Position numbers and translations under genes: made by a program. This document shows, piece by piece, positions 36,684 through 50,200 of a stretch of 64,000 nt of DNA (its first letter is position 1; each line of letters opens with the position of its first letter). Origin of the DNA: Galaxea fascicularis (lineage: Eukaryota; Cnidaria; Anthozoa; Scleractinia; Euphylliidae); the NCBI GenBank assembly GCA_948470475.1, contig OX419343.1, positions 27,026,878 to 27,090,877 of the forward strand, read 5' to 3'. The notes under the pieces are model-generated. The model saw nothing but the letters and a program-made list of their open reading frames with translations, was not told the origin of the DNA and ran no database searches.

Positions 36684-37072
36684 GGGCCCGATTACATGGC
36701 GAATTTCAGCCCGGCTTCTGAAACAAATCCTCTCAAAATCAATTTGTCGATTACATGGAGAGGGATTCAGCCCAGGCTGAAAATCCTAGCCCGGTTTGCT
36801 CAGACCGGGCTAGGATTTTCAGCCCGGGCTGAGCCCGGGCAAACGGGGCAGAAAATCTGAAAAAATCTCATGTAATCAAAACGGAATTTCAGCCCGGGCT
36901 GAATAGTGAGTTTGGACATGCGCATGTTGATTCTCCTGAGACTCTTCGCGCGCAATTCTCTTCATATTTGACGCCGAGGCTAATATTTCAGCCCGGGCTG
37001 AAGTTCGTCATGTAATCGCAACCAAATTTCAGCCCGGTTGACCGGGCTGAAATTCGCCATGTAATCGGGCCC
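36684..37072. mobile_element. PIF/Harbinger-type MITE 1
   Basis: Long terminal inverted repeats start GGGCCCGATTACATGGCGAA and the right end is their reverse complement. TTA flanks both sides (36681-36683, 37073-37075). The interior has repeated AGCCCGGGCTGA palindromes. GGG termini with a TTA duplication are the Harbinger hallmark. No transposase is present. Confidence 0.85.
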
Positions 37073-37075
37073 TTA

Positions 37076-37234
37076 GGGCCTGATTACATGAGCCGGGCTG
37101 CTTCGGTCTGGGCTGGCCCGGTTGTCATCTAATCGCGAAGTTGATTTTTGTTGTGTTTAACAAACATGCCGAGATCCCGGCAAACTCAAACCAGCCCGGT
37201 TAACCGGGCCAGCCCGGCTCATGTAATCAGGCCC
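37076..37234. mobile_element. PIF/Harbinger-type MITE 2
   Basis: Terminal repeats are GGGCCTGATTACATGAGCCG and the reverse complement. It is flanked by TTA at 37073-37075 (shared with MITE 1) and at 37235-37237. It is a shorter relative of MITE 1 with a different interior. Confidence 0.85.
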
Positions 37235-37409
37235 TTAGTGTCGTAACGCAACACTCCTCCCCAGAAGAGTTGCGTGACGACATTGAAAACGGCTGCGTAG
37301 AAGACTACGTTCCCAGGAAATGACTAAGGAAGGGATTTCAGGGAGTGAACGCAAAAAGCCTGGGTTCTACAGATACTAAGACTCAACAAGGCGAAAGGGT
37401 ATTCTTAAT

Positions 37410-37415
37410 TTTATT
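37410..37415 (-). terminator. Candidate polyadenylation signal of the myosin gene
   Basis: AATAAA on the minus strand about 700 nt after the myosin stop, in AT-rich sequence. The two Harbinger-type MITEs begin just beyond it. No transcript data are available, and nearer variant signals are possible. Confidence 0.3.
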
Positions 37416-38107
37416 CAAAATATATGGTGAATAATTCCACCCCTTTTCTTTTTACACGTAAGCATGATACACCGTAAGGACACAAGAAGTATTAACTATT
37501 TACACGAAAACCTCACTGGAATAACCGCTGAATAAGACGAGAACCAATGTCCGAGAGGAAGTTTCCGACGTCTCGTCCAGAAAGGAAAAAGAAGGCACCT
37601 CACCATTAAGGATGGGGTCGGATACGCCAAGCCTTTTGAGATTCCTTTCATTTCCGACGGGAAATTTCGGAGTTTTCGTGCCCATGGTTAACACGTCAGT
37701 TGCAGAACTGACTAAACCTGACATGAATGAACTTTCCTAAGGGTATGTAAAGGTTTTATGCCAAAAGGAAATTAGCCTTAATGCAATGCTTAATTGGAAT
37801 GACAACGTGCAACTAATGCTATTGTTGCCTAAGTTTGTAGCAAACTTTCTGCTCCGAAAATAACTAATAACGAGCAGTTTTACCGCTGATGTGATGTAGA
37901 ACAGCAAAGAGTTAGTTTTTTTCACTTCAAACAACGAAGTTAAATAAAAAAAGAACTGTTTTATCATAGACACTATAAATATTATTGCTATAACTTAACA
38001 CCTGAGTAAATCAATGAGACAACTGCAATAGAGTATTCTCAGTAAATTAAATATATCAGAAACTGCATTTCCAATGAACTGCGAAAACCCAAAAACTGCT
38101 TCTGGCG

Positions 38108-41100
38108 TCAGACTAAGACATCTACAACAGCTCCTTTTCGTCTGCAAAGTATCGGTTGAGCCAGAGCTTTGTCAGCTGGCTTAAACGTCAGTTCTACGGA
38201 TGATCCTCCAAAGTTCACCGCGATACTGAAAGAAATAAAATTACTCTAATTGGGAAATACTAAAAAACATCTCATTTTTAATGTGCTTCTTGGTCAAGTA
38301 TGAAAACGCTAAGGATTGAAAGGAGCTGTCGACCTAGTTTGTCTCAAATAGGTTGTAGATTCTGCACTTTTGGTCATCATGAGGCTTCAACCGTCAAATC
38401 TCCAACATCGACATGCAAAATTTAATCTTAAATTAAAAAAAAAATACCGTTCGAGTAAACAGTTTTTAAAAAGGTATTTTTTCCACGTTGAACCAGTAAA
38501 ATATAAACAAAAATAATAAACTTTCAAGAAACTGTTTCGTACTTGTCTGACACGTGCACTGGGGCTGACAAGTCATTTTGGGCTTCCACTTGCAGGAGTA
38601 GCTTAGCCACTAATTCAACCACGTGATCCGTGTGGAACATGAAGTCACCTTTGATGTGATTCTTGTCTTGTTTATCCTACAAAGCAAAAAAAATGATAAT
38701 AATAATAATAACTTTATTTAAGTCTCAAATGGTAGTCACGGCTGTCATTAAGGGCCGGGGCCCGGATATTTTCTCCTCGTATTTTGAGGTATATCCCCGC
38801 TTACTTGATATAAAACCGGCATGTTGACTTCACTGCAGCAACTCGAATCCCTGGCTAGTTTTTTGTATATCCCCACCTACTTCAAAAATTAGTGACAACC
38901 CTGCGTAGTAGCCGAACTCGAGTGCTCTACTAATTGGGGAGACTGTAAATCAAATTAACCCTAAGTCAAATCAAATCTAGGTTTTAGAGGAGAGGGGAAA
39001 ACCGGAGTACCCGGAGAAAACCTCTCGGAGCAGAGTAGAGAACCAACAAACTCAGCCCACTTATGACGCCAAGTCCGGGAATCGAACCTGACACGCATTA
39101 GTGGAAGGCGAGCGCTCTCACCTCTGCACCAACCCTACTCCTCAAAGAAAGAATTGATACATATACCACTGATGCATCACATTAATTAAAAAAAACTGTG
39201 ATTTAGCAGCTCTTGAGCGCCGGTCCGGCTACTTTGGATAGCATCGTAGTTGAACGACTCACCGAACGGATGTGGAAGACCACGACTCCGTCCTTGAACG
39301 GAGTCACTGAAATTCTCTGGATATCACCCAGGTCGACATGATATTTTGGTTGAAGCGACTTGGGATCCAAAACCAATATCTCAGAGGCTAATAGGGTCAG
39401 AACGTGTGGCACCATCTAGAAACAAAGAAACAAACATTTCAGAGCCATCACTGAGTTGTTGCACCATCAGAGCTGACCCACGTTCACGAGGGAATACATC
39501 TCATGATTGCCGCAGCCACAGGATTTTGAAATTCCCTGACTTTTCCCTGACCAGCTAAATTTTAAAAAATTCACAAATTAGTTTTAAAATCTCACTTTTC
39601 CCTGACTTCTCTCAAAGACGTAAATTTTCCCTGGCTCGGAGTGAAATTCCCAGACTTTTCCCTGACCTTGAAGAATATTTTTTTCCTGACCATTTCCTGA
39701 CGTGTGGCAACTATGTATCTGTTCCCTACCTTCCCATCTTTCCTGTTGATTTTTAGTACAGAGTCCGCCCACACTATACGCAGATTGTTGTTCTTTGTGT
39801 TCTTCTGCCACTTTGGATTTGAAGCTAGGTTCAAGCGATCGCTTTGGAAAGGAACTGGAACCCTGCAGATAAAAAAAACCATTTAACCTTTTAACCCCTA
39901 ATAGTGTAACAATGCTCAATCAAAGAAAGATTCTGAGAAAAAAGGAAGTAGCAAGTGACAAAGGTTTTGATTGTTTAACAAATTCTCCTCTTCATTACCA
40001 TAGAAAATGTATAGAGAACATTGTGGAGAATATACATGCTGATGTTAGGGATTAAAAGGACTACGTCACGACGATTTTCTTGTTTTGGATCAATTCTTTC
40101 CAAAAACCGTTGCTTGGAGCTTTTATTTACACAAACCACAGGGGCACCCAACGAGAAACGTCGATGAAATATCTGTTCGGGAGAGTCTACTCGTTCTAAG
40201 ACTTTCGGATAATGCAGTGCCAAAAAGCTACTGATTTCTTAACTAAAACATTGCCTAAAAGATTCGCAACTAGGGAAATCCAGGGGAATACAGTCCCTTA
40301 GATTTTCGCAAGGTATTTTTTTGCAATTTTTGGCTCTTAAAAAGGTCGCCTAGCATTTTCGGGTAAGCAAATAATTCGCAGAGAAGTTCTTCGAAGGTAA
40401 CATACAGCTAGCAAATTCTGAATTGAAGATTTCATTCCCTAAAATTTTTGGGCATTTCAATTTTCAGCTAAGAAATCCGAACAGATCAAAATTTTCCAGT
40501 TGATTAAAAACTCTTTAAACAGTCTTAACATAACAAGGAACCTAGAATTACCCCTCAAAGGTTTTTTGCTGAATGTGCTCGTTGGGTGCCCCTGAAACAA
40601 TGTTTCTGATTGACTATGAGGTGGATATCAAATTAATTTTATCAAAGAAAGCAACCCATAATAAGGTTTTTGGTGTTTTTCTTGTCGAGAACCAGCCCAT
40701 AAACGCTATGGTTCTCACTTACGTGACAGGGTAGGTTGACTTCTTGTCTTTGAACACCTCGCTGGCTTGAAGCTTTTCTGCTAAAATAGTTCTTTTCTCA
40801 GGGGTTGTGTTATGCCTGTACTTCTTGCACTGAAAAGAAAGAAAAAATTCATAAAAATGCAACGAAAGTTTCTGCTAGATAATCAGCAATAAAGTTGAAA
40901 TTGCAATAAGATTGTTTCAAAATACGCCAGTAAAATTGCACCAAAAAGTGACCACCTTTTGTCGGCAAACGCAACTTGCAAAGAAGTCGCAAACCTCTAG
41001 TCAGTCCTTCCTCCCCTCATTGCTAACTTCTATACTTATGTAATTTCCTTCACACTGAAGAGATTTGAGGACAAAAGTACAACTGTTTGTAACACACGGC

Positions 41101-41264
41101 AATGTTTACAGCCCTAAATAAAATCAACTTACTCTCCAAACATGATGCATATCCTTGAGTAGCGCATTTGTCTTTCGGAACATAGGTGAAGATGAGGGCC
41201 AGTGCGAGTCCACAGGGGATATGGACGGGAGATTCTTCGATAAAGTAGTGAGGAATCTGTAACA
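38108..41264 (-). CDS. MYO1B: Myosin I TH1 membrane-binding tail, exons 30-35
   Basis: Residues about 826-1083. Exon 30 (41264-41133) uses an acceptor before TGT TAC AGA and encodes [16 protein letters not shown] and then [10 protein letters not shown]. Exon 31 (40829-40723) gives [20 protein letters not shown] and [13 protein letters not shown]. Exon 32 (39862-39730), exon 33 (39415-39263, [20 protein letters not shown]) and exon 34 (38676-38543, [20 protein letters not shown]) form the TH1 domain with its PH-like phosphoinositide-binding fold. Exon 35 (38225-38108) ends [14 protein letters not shown], stop. No SH3 or GPA domain follows, so it is a short-tailed class I myosin. Confidence 0.93.
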
Positions 41265-44200
41265 CTGTTACGAAGCAAAAACAACATTGAACACATGAAA
41301 GAATTGTACGGGTTACAGGTTGGTTATTTGACAATTTGCCCGCAAGTAATTTTGTCTAGTCCCGCCGTTCTGTCCAGGTGAGAATCCTGCCTCAGCGTTA
41401 AGCAAAATGACTTGGGTTGAAATATTTTCTGTTGTTTCATCCAGCGCCGTAGCATTCACTAGGTTTCTTCCTCCAGTACCAAATACAAAAGATAGTCTGT
41501 GTATCAGGTAACCCCCTCTCCAAATTCAAAACACGCCAAAAATTGTAGACTATGTACAAGACCACGTACCAAATACAGCCGCAGAAATTTCATGATCTTC
41601 GGAGCAGCATTTCGCCTGAACTTCGGATGGTACAAACGGCGAACCTATGACACAACAATTACTGTCACTGAGTTCACTTGTTCATGCGTTTTAACATTTG
41701 TTTCTTGAAACAACGCACCAGGCTAAGGTAAATCCGCTGATAATTTTCTTGTAGCGAGCTTAGAAACATGAGCCAATAAGAACAAACATAATAACAAGAG
41801 TAAAGACAATGGTCTCATGTTTTCCCGCGCTTTGCACCGGTTATTCGGTTAGAATCTGATTAAAGTTCTGATTGGTTTATTGTCTCAATCATGTTAAGTC
41901 TCATTATCTAGAACCTCAATCGCGATACCTTAGAAAGTTACTCATTTTCCCTGGAGTCTGCTAACAAACATCACCTCAGCTTATCTCGGACTCCTGACTT
42001 CCCAAACTAGTTTCCATTGAGAGTTCGATAGAGTAGGAGTCGACTATTTGTCTGATTGAGTACGCATGGTTATCACATTAAAACAGGAAAACGAAAATAG
42101 AAAACGAGAAGGACAAGAAAAACACCAGCTGTGTTAAGTACATGTAGCATATTCACCTTCCAGCCAGTATAGTAAGCCGCTATAATGGTGGCTGCTTGAG
42201 CTCGCTTCTTTTCAAGCACCATAGAACGATAAAGCTTGCGAGCCTGAAAAAGTGGTATAAACATAAAACGAAGTGTTGATGCAAACGTATTCAACGAGAC
42301 CTACCACGATGAACCAATTGAATGATTTGTTTTAATCTAGAATGGAGTGCAATCTCATTTTAGGTTGTTTATAAACTATGATCTCATCGGTGTGATCAGG
42401 AGACTACTGTTAACATGGGCTAATAGTGAAATCAGTTCACTTTTAATAGTCGGTGAGTTTCACCTCTCAGTGTGCGTAGTAATAACACGAGTAGTTTAAC
42501 CTCTCGGTTAAATTAATGATTCTGTCAGTATTATATTCTTACTTACACATTTCCTAGCTGGTCGTTTCTGGAAACAATTTTTTCAGTTAGAGATCATTTT
42601 ACAGTTAATGGACAATGAAGCAACCCATTAGTCTTTAAATCTTGACGTTCATATGTTAATTTCTGCTAAGACTAGGTTACTTGGTATGGTAAAATGACAG
42701 GTAAAGGCTATTGTGAAGAATCAAGTTCAACGCAGCTCTGTAACGCTGACAACAAAAACTGAAAACTGTGGCCAAGCAAGAACCTTGCAATTTCTGTCAA
42801 TCCATGCAGTAGAGCGCAAAAGCAAAATGTCCCCTGACCTGCCATCCATAAAAATAGGTACGTATTACACCAGCAGCCCAAATGCACTTCTTCTCGTAAA
42901 GCATGGCTCTGTAAAGTTTCCGCGCCTATGAATTAAAACGGGTTAGTTTCTGGTGACTGGTTGGTTGTGATCATGATGATATGAAGGAACAGTTATGACT
43001 TGCTTATAAAGGTAGGTTGATGCGGTCAAACTGGTTACTTGGCATTTCCTATCTTCCACAGAATTACTAAGCATTATGTGTAGAACAAAAACGTAAATCG
43101 CCACTAGAACACATTACGTGATCAGAATCACGACAAATCAGCTTTATTATTGATTAGTATTGATTGTATTTTATCTCTTCAGCTTAAACGAGTGAAAGTT
43201 AAGAGCGTTATTCAAAATATGTTAACTTGAATCTCAGTTCAACTGAAGATATTATGCGCTTGTTATTTATATTTGGCATTGAATAATCGGTTATGCTCCT
43301 TGAGAGAGGTTATAGAGATTAAAGAGTCCACAACAATGTGAAACAAAGTTACGTACGTGAGTCATGTACATGAAATGAAAAGTTACCCTGACACGAGCAC
43401 TGAGATACAACGGGTGATACAACAACAACTCTTTTATTGACTTATACCTAAAATGCCGGTTTATGTGTGAAAAATGTCCAGCGCGAATTAATTGATATAC
43501 AACACTTACCAGCAAAGGCGAAGTCAACTGAATTAAATTACTGGGTCAGTGACTATGCAGTGTTCAATTACATTTTCTCCCCTTTGATGTACTTTGGTCA
43601 GTATACCCTCCAACAAGAACTAAACTCGGCCGCGGCCAGTATAAACTAGTAAAGTAGAGTACAACTTATCTCAAATGTTTCTGCGGGGTGGTCTTGCTTC
43701 CTTAAAGGAACTAAACTGCGCTCCGGGGAGGACAAGATCATAGGAACAGTATACCGTAGGAACAACTTACCTTCCAGCCACGAGTAAAACACGCGATCAC
43801 AATGGCTGCGTTTCTCTTCTTTTGATAAAGTCGTCGATCCTGTGTAAAAACGATCAAGAAATAAGGTTCAATTCTGGAGACAAATTGCTAAAATTTTTAC
43901 ATCTTATTTCAAAGGACTTGCTTCTGCTTACCCTGAAGCCGCGATAGTACTTTGCAATGATGATTTCGCTTTCTTTCATCTTTCGATACTGCAGATGAAC
44001 AACACATTAATTAAACAACCGCATGAAAAAATCTTATTAAAACACTTTCGTTTACCTTAGTGTCAGTCAATTCCTGAAGCCGACACGTGGAAACTGTTTA
44101 GCGGGTTACAGTTTCTAATTCTTTCAATGTCTTCAAAGAGGTCGCGTTATGTTACAAAATAAGCTCGCTTTCCGTCTCGAGAAACGAACCGGATATGGAA

Positions 44201-47200
44201 GATTCCAAATGAGAACTATGGACATTTCGTCGCGTCAGTAAAACCTGGCAAGGGAAAACTTGTTAAGATGAGTGCAAAAACTGTGAAGAACTTGCCATAC
44301 TTGTAACGCGAGATAATAGCTGAGTGACAAGTAGCTCGTAAAAAAAGAAATCCGACTCCCGGCACCAGACAGGAGTCTACCCCATGACTTCGTGATTACC
44401 AGTTCAGATGCTTAAACGCTTTCCCATTTTAAACTCTGTTTATGTAGCAAAGACCCTGCTTACTCCTAACATCTGTTCCCACGAGGTACACGGCACATTC
44501 TTACTTGTTTTTGTTGCCTCCAACCTCTAAAAATCTTCTGAATGATGATGGCCAAGCGGTGCATTCCCTGTTTCCGTTTCTCTTCCAAGTCAAACAACTG
44601 AAGTGCGAGAAGAAACAACAAACAGTTAACATTTTATTACATCTCATATTTTTGTATCTGAAGTTTTAAATTAAGGTGACCTGTTTTTACATGGGGTCCT
44701 GGACCCCTTTGCGGATTATCCTTATGGCTCTCTCGTTTTTTTTTTTCTTCATTTGTTGTCTACTTTTAGGGCGCTTACCAAAAGTAATACCTGGCCAGCT
44801 GGACCGGTCATTTTGAAAATGACATTTGCTTCTTTTGAGAGTTTTCGTCATAAACCCACCACCGCTACGCCAACTATGTAGAAATAAACTGATCTGGCTT
44901 GACAGTTCTGATTAATAGTGGAATTCTATTTACAAATGGACTGGTCTGGCCGGCCAGTTCTGATTAATGGTAAACGCCCTTAATGCAGTGTCAGCAGTGT
45001 AAGGGGAGCGGAGGGTGAAACTGAACTGACTTTGTCCTCACCGTTCGTGGGTTTCTGATAAAGATCTTTGTTCTTCCGTATGCGTAAGCTCCAGGCTTGA
45101 TGTTAAGACCCTGAAAAAGATAATGATAGTGAAATCCCCAGACTGAAAAGCGCCATCGCTGAAATATCACTGACAGAGCTGAAAAATGTTACCACCTTAA
45201 GCTAAACCGTGAAGTGTACAACGATATCCTGGGTGTTCCACTATCTTGACCATAAAAATGCCTTGTAACATGGCTGTCATTTAGACTTTTAGAAGTTGGT
45301 CCCTCAGGAAAAGTAGCCGGTCAAAAATCGAACAAATCTTCCCATAGCTGTTATGTTTTACTGATGTTCTATAATTTATTACATTTAATATAGCGCTTTA
45401 ACTATTAAAATATTCTAAAACGCTTTACAACGTGGACAAGAAAATAGATATATACAATAAATAAGACAAAACTGCTAATACTAATGAGTATAAAATTACA
45501 AATTAAAAGCTCTCTTAAAAAGATGAGTCTTCAACTGTACTTTAAAAGAGTCAATGTTCCTACAGTTTGAATCTGACTATGAGATCTGATTAGCTGGTTA
45601 ATTTTACTAACCGGAAATAAAAACTGAGTGGATGCATGCCAGTTTCTAATGACAGCCCTGCTTGTAGCCTTGCAACGGACTGTCAAAAGTCGGGAATTCA
45701 TATGCTGGATTCTCCGGTTGCGGAGACAGTATCCAAACAAGGTCACTTGGTTTATAGAAATTATATTTGTTCTCAGTCAAAGGTTCTCGCGATGACAGGA
45801 AGGAAGGTTATTCTAAGATACAAGGCTTATTAAAATAGGATTTCACAATACACCATTTTACTAATGATCAGTTCCCAGTGAATTGTGGGTAGATCCAGTC
45901 CTCTGTGGGGGCAAACGGGTAAAATTAGAATTTCAAATTACGTCTTTAGAGGGCTGTTTGCCCCCACAGAGGACTGGATCTACCCACAATTCACTGGAAA
46001 CTGATCATTAGTAAAATGGTGTATTTCCTGACGTCAATCACTTCTCGTCACACAATCAACAAAAAACTTGGCCCAGTCCCCGACATTCATGCCATACGAA
46101 CGTACTAAATACTCAACTAAAGCGATGTTTTGACGAAGTCAGTGAGTTATGACTGCACTGTACAGTACCTTGAACAGTTCCTTGACTCCTTCTTTTGGCA
46201 TCCCCACCCAATTTGGCCAGGTTTTGTCACAAAGCATCTTGTATCTGTATATTAACCAGAAGTTTAACTATACACGTGTATATGATTTTCATATATTCAC
46301 ACTCAAAGTCGTTTTAGTTCAGCAGTATTGATGGAGTGTCGTTACCCATTATGAATCATCAATAGAATCGTAATAAAAAATCGTAAATTGAAATAAAACA
46401 ACAAAAGATCAGAACACGAAATAAAAGCACCGATACAAATATGCATGAGTATTTGATACCCCTGATACTCACGAAATTAAATCAGTTTATGGAAAGAAAT
46501 AGGGAGAGTTCATACCTCTCAAGCGCTAAATCATATTCCTGTCTGAATGCAAATCCAGCTCTTCTTACGCGGACGTTTTCCAACAATCTACACATAAACA
46601 GATGGAAATGGAAATTCTCAGTTGAAGCAAGTTTAATCTCTCTTAAACCCTCACAAGGATACCTGCCAGCATGGCGGTCTTCAGATATCTCATAAAGGGA
46701 ACTGTACAATAAAAGGTACGGATTGGATATGCGTGACTGACTTGAGAAATAAGTGACACTCTGGATATACGTACGTCCTTACCCGAGATATCGAACCTGA
46801 TGTCGGACAAGTTTGTCATCAAAAACTCCCGCCACCTTTCTGTCATTTGGCTACAAAAACAAAGAAGAAACCATCTCTGTTAGTCACACTCAGCACGACT
46901 GGCAAAGTCATGAAAACCGTGGAGGGGTTTCGGTTTTTTTCACGTAGACCAGTGTACCAACGTTCCCACACCTTTTTTGTCCGTCACGCTTGGTGCCCGT
47001 TAAAATATTTCATTGGATCATTTTAATCTTGTTTGTTCTTTGCGATACACACGAAGATATTTCAGAATGTGCTCCACATACCTTGATGCACCTGATGTAA
47101 TGAGGATTCTTAGACTTGAGATTCTTCGTAAGCTCTGACACCGAAATCTACGCAAAGAAAAACGGCATGATACACCACATAGTAAGAGCTTTTACCAAAG

Positions 47201-50200
47201 TTTTAGCAACTCTTTGGGGGGCTTACACTGCCTCGCCTTTTCAAATCTCCAAAGCAAATATTTTCGTCCAAAACCGAAAACATCCCAACTATTCGAATTG
47301 CAATCACCGATGCGTTCTTGTTCCAAAACGTCGAAATTACATACCTTTTAAACGTTTCATTCACCACAATCATAGATGGTTCAATTTAGAGTTTTGTTTA
47401 CTTATAATGTACAAAAAACCATCAGTCTTTAACGGCCTCAAAAAGGTAAATATACAGTTGTAGTTTTTGTCAAGCCAAGTGCAATCATACCTTGAACTGA
47501 GTCCCTGTTGTGGGAGGTCTCTTTTTTGATGCCTTGGTGGGGCAACCTGTAAACAATAACAATGAAAAATTGTGAAGCTGTGACTTCTTAGCATCCCAGC
47601 CATCAAATACGGATCTAGTACCTTCTGGGAATAGTGTCTTAGTCAGCGGATGCCCACATGAGTGCATGCACTGAGAGAGGTCTCTATACAGAAGGTCGTT
47701 GTTTTTGTCCACAAAACCACTCACACAGTAAGTCACCTGGAGGAAGGGAAAACGATAAAGAAAAGACAAATGTTACCATCAAATCAGACGTCCACAAAGT
47801 TTAGAGTGCAAGTTAGCCTCTTTTTCTCTTTCTTTTCTCCCGCCATGTCGACGGATGATGTGCCGGGTGCTGTAGAAAAATAGGGCTCCGAGAGAGTAAG
47901 AGCGGCCCGCGCGAGGAAGGAGACGTGCGAGGTGCGTTTTCCTCTCCTCGCGCGCGCTGCTTTCACTTGCGTTCCATTTTTTCTAGCACTAGCTCCGCAA
48001 GCTATGTGATGCACGCGTAACAACGTAAGGTGCCGATGGACTCAGGGTGAATCACACCCTTGTTAAACCATGCTCACTGCTACTTGTAGTACTTACACTT
48101 CCAGCGTAGTGTTTCAGTCTGAAGCAGTCATGGGGCAAGGACTGATCAGAAAGGAACTTCTTACACCCTCTGCTCTCAAAGTGTGGATGCTCAGTGCAGT
48201 GTTTATTGAGCTTTGCTAAGAATGTCTCGTCACTGACCTGAAAGGAAAATACTTTCAACTAATTAGCATGCGTTTCAACGTCTGCATTTCACGATCAAAC
48301 CTCCAGAAGCGACCATCCAAAATGTCAAGGCAACATGGTCGCCAAGGAAAGGTGGTCGCTTACAAGAGATTAAGTTACAGGAGTTCTCAAGCTTCGGTAA
48401 TTTCAATGCTTTATTCGTGCGGTTAGTTTACCTCAGAAACCACTACCGGTAGCTCCGACTGTGTGATTTACGTTTGCTGTAATGATACGGCCGATATGTT
48501 ACAGATATACATTTCCGAACTTCCGTGGTCGCGGTCGCTCACTAGAAAGTGATTGACTTGCAAACTTTTGGTATTTTTAGTTTGGAAAAGAGGTCGCGTA
48601 TGACAGGTGGTCATACGCGACCCGGCACTATGACAGGTGGTATACGACTGTACCTGGAATGAAAGTGTGAAGCGAATTGTTTTTTAATAACGAGTGCTGT
48701 GAAGAATAAAAACCTCTTAAATCCACCCATACTTAAATTGTCCTAAGAAGAATATTGAGATTCAAAGGAAAATCCTTGACGTCACTGAGATCTGACCAGT
48801 TAAAGAACATGTGTGTACTTACTTCTCCGGGTCGTAAACATTCTTCGTCTAGAAGAGCAATGATGCCAACATGACTCTGAAAAGAGGAATAAGCTAGGGA
48901 TTATAAAGGCATTTAGAAAAGACAGCTTCTTACAAGTGGCGTGAAATAAGATAATTAGTGCAAGGGATGCAAGCAACAACCATGTGTGGTTCACTCGGTA
49001 AAGACTAACAATGTCCTCTTGGTCCGTGGCACTGCGCACACCAAAGTTTCTACGTAGGAAACAACTCTAAATCAAAGCACAAAGCAAAGGAAAATACATC
49101 GGCAAACAATAAACAAGACAGGAAACAAATCAAAAGAGCTGTCCAGAGTTTATTGATTATTTCTTCCCTGGTTCTCCTTTTGAATTATAGCAGCTTGATT
49201 TAGCGAACATCGAACCATTTACGCGGGCACCGTGGTGTACGAATTTGCAAGCTAATTTGAAAAACTGACGACTCTACCACTGAAAATTGGGTGATTGCGA
49301 AGAACAGCTCCCCTTTACTAACTGTCGATCAACTGTCGGGTAGCCTGTCAGTGGACTGTTGGCCGACAGTTGTCCGATAGTCGACCAACCACCGGTGGAG
49401 GGGAACAGTTCTTCACAATTACCGAAAATTGACCAAGATACCCTCTGAAGTTAATCTGGATGAAGCTGAGAACTGGCTGCTACCCACCTTCTCGATCAAA
49501 TTACAAATGATAGCGTTGTTGAAATAATCGATTGCTGTCCATTCAATTCCCTGTCAAATGAAAAAAAACCGATGCTGACTTATCCTGTGCAAGTGTACGC
49601 AATAACGTGGACAGACACAAGCATCAACGAAATACATATGGAGCACTCTCTTCAGCAAGTTGGTTGACATTTGATTCTGAGTTATATCCTTGTAATACCT
49701 GTAAGTAATTTTCTTGAAGAGCAATTTCGCAAATTAAAGTATTATCTGCATCATTTTTTCTTAGTACGGAAACAGTTAGCTAATGAATTCTGAGAGGAAA
49801 TTCTTTCACTCAGTCACGTGTCCTCAGACAAGAAACTTTTTATTCTGTTGTTCTCCACTCAGAGTATAACAGGATGGAGTACGATCCCATCCGTGGAGAA
49901 GTCTGTTTACTTCATGCTACAGAAACTGGGACAACTGACAACTAACCAGTGACTTGAGGGACTTTGACTGTGAAACTCAGAAAACTGTGAACACAAGAAA
50001 TAATTCTGGAATATCTACTGTGTTGAAAAGATTACCAATCAAATAAACGATGGTTAAACTGCAAACTGTAACGTCAATCACTTTTGTGGTTAGCAGTTTC
50101 TTCTTGCAGTTTCATCACACGTCTGTTTTGTTGAAGAACAATAAACATTTATTAGTGTTTACGGTTCTGTGAGTTTCACAGTAAAGAGAATCCAAAAAAC

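Larger units (their letters stand above)
35718..38107. other. Intergenic region between the myosin stop and the polycystin start
   Basis: It contains the myosin 3' UTR side (down to about 37.4 kb), two MITEs (36684-37234), a tRNA-derived fragment (36054-36122) and the presumed polycystin promoter next to 35718. Short open frames here (for example 37500-37724, 36097-36291) have no recognisable domain and are not called as genes. Confidence 0.6.

Noticed and set aside
37500..37724. 74-codon minus-strand frame after the myosin stop
   Set aside because: Probably 3' UTR of the myosin gene; no conserved motif.
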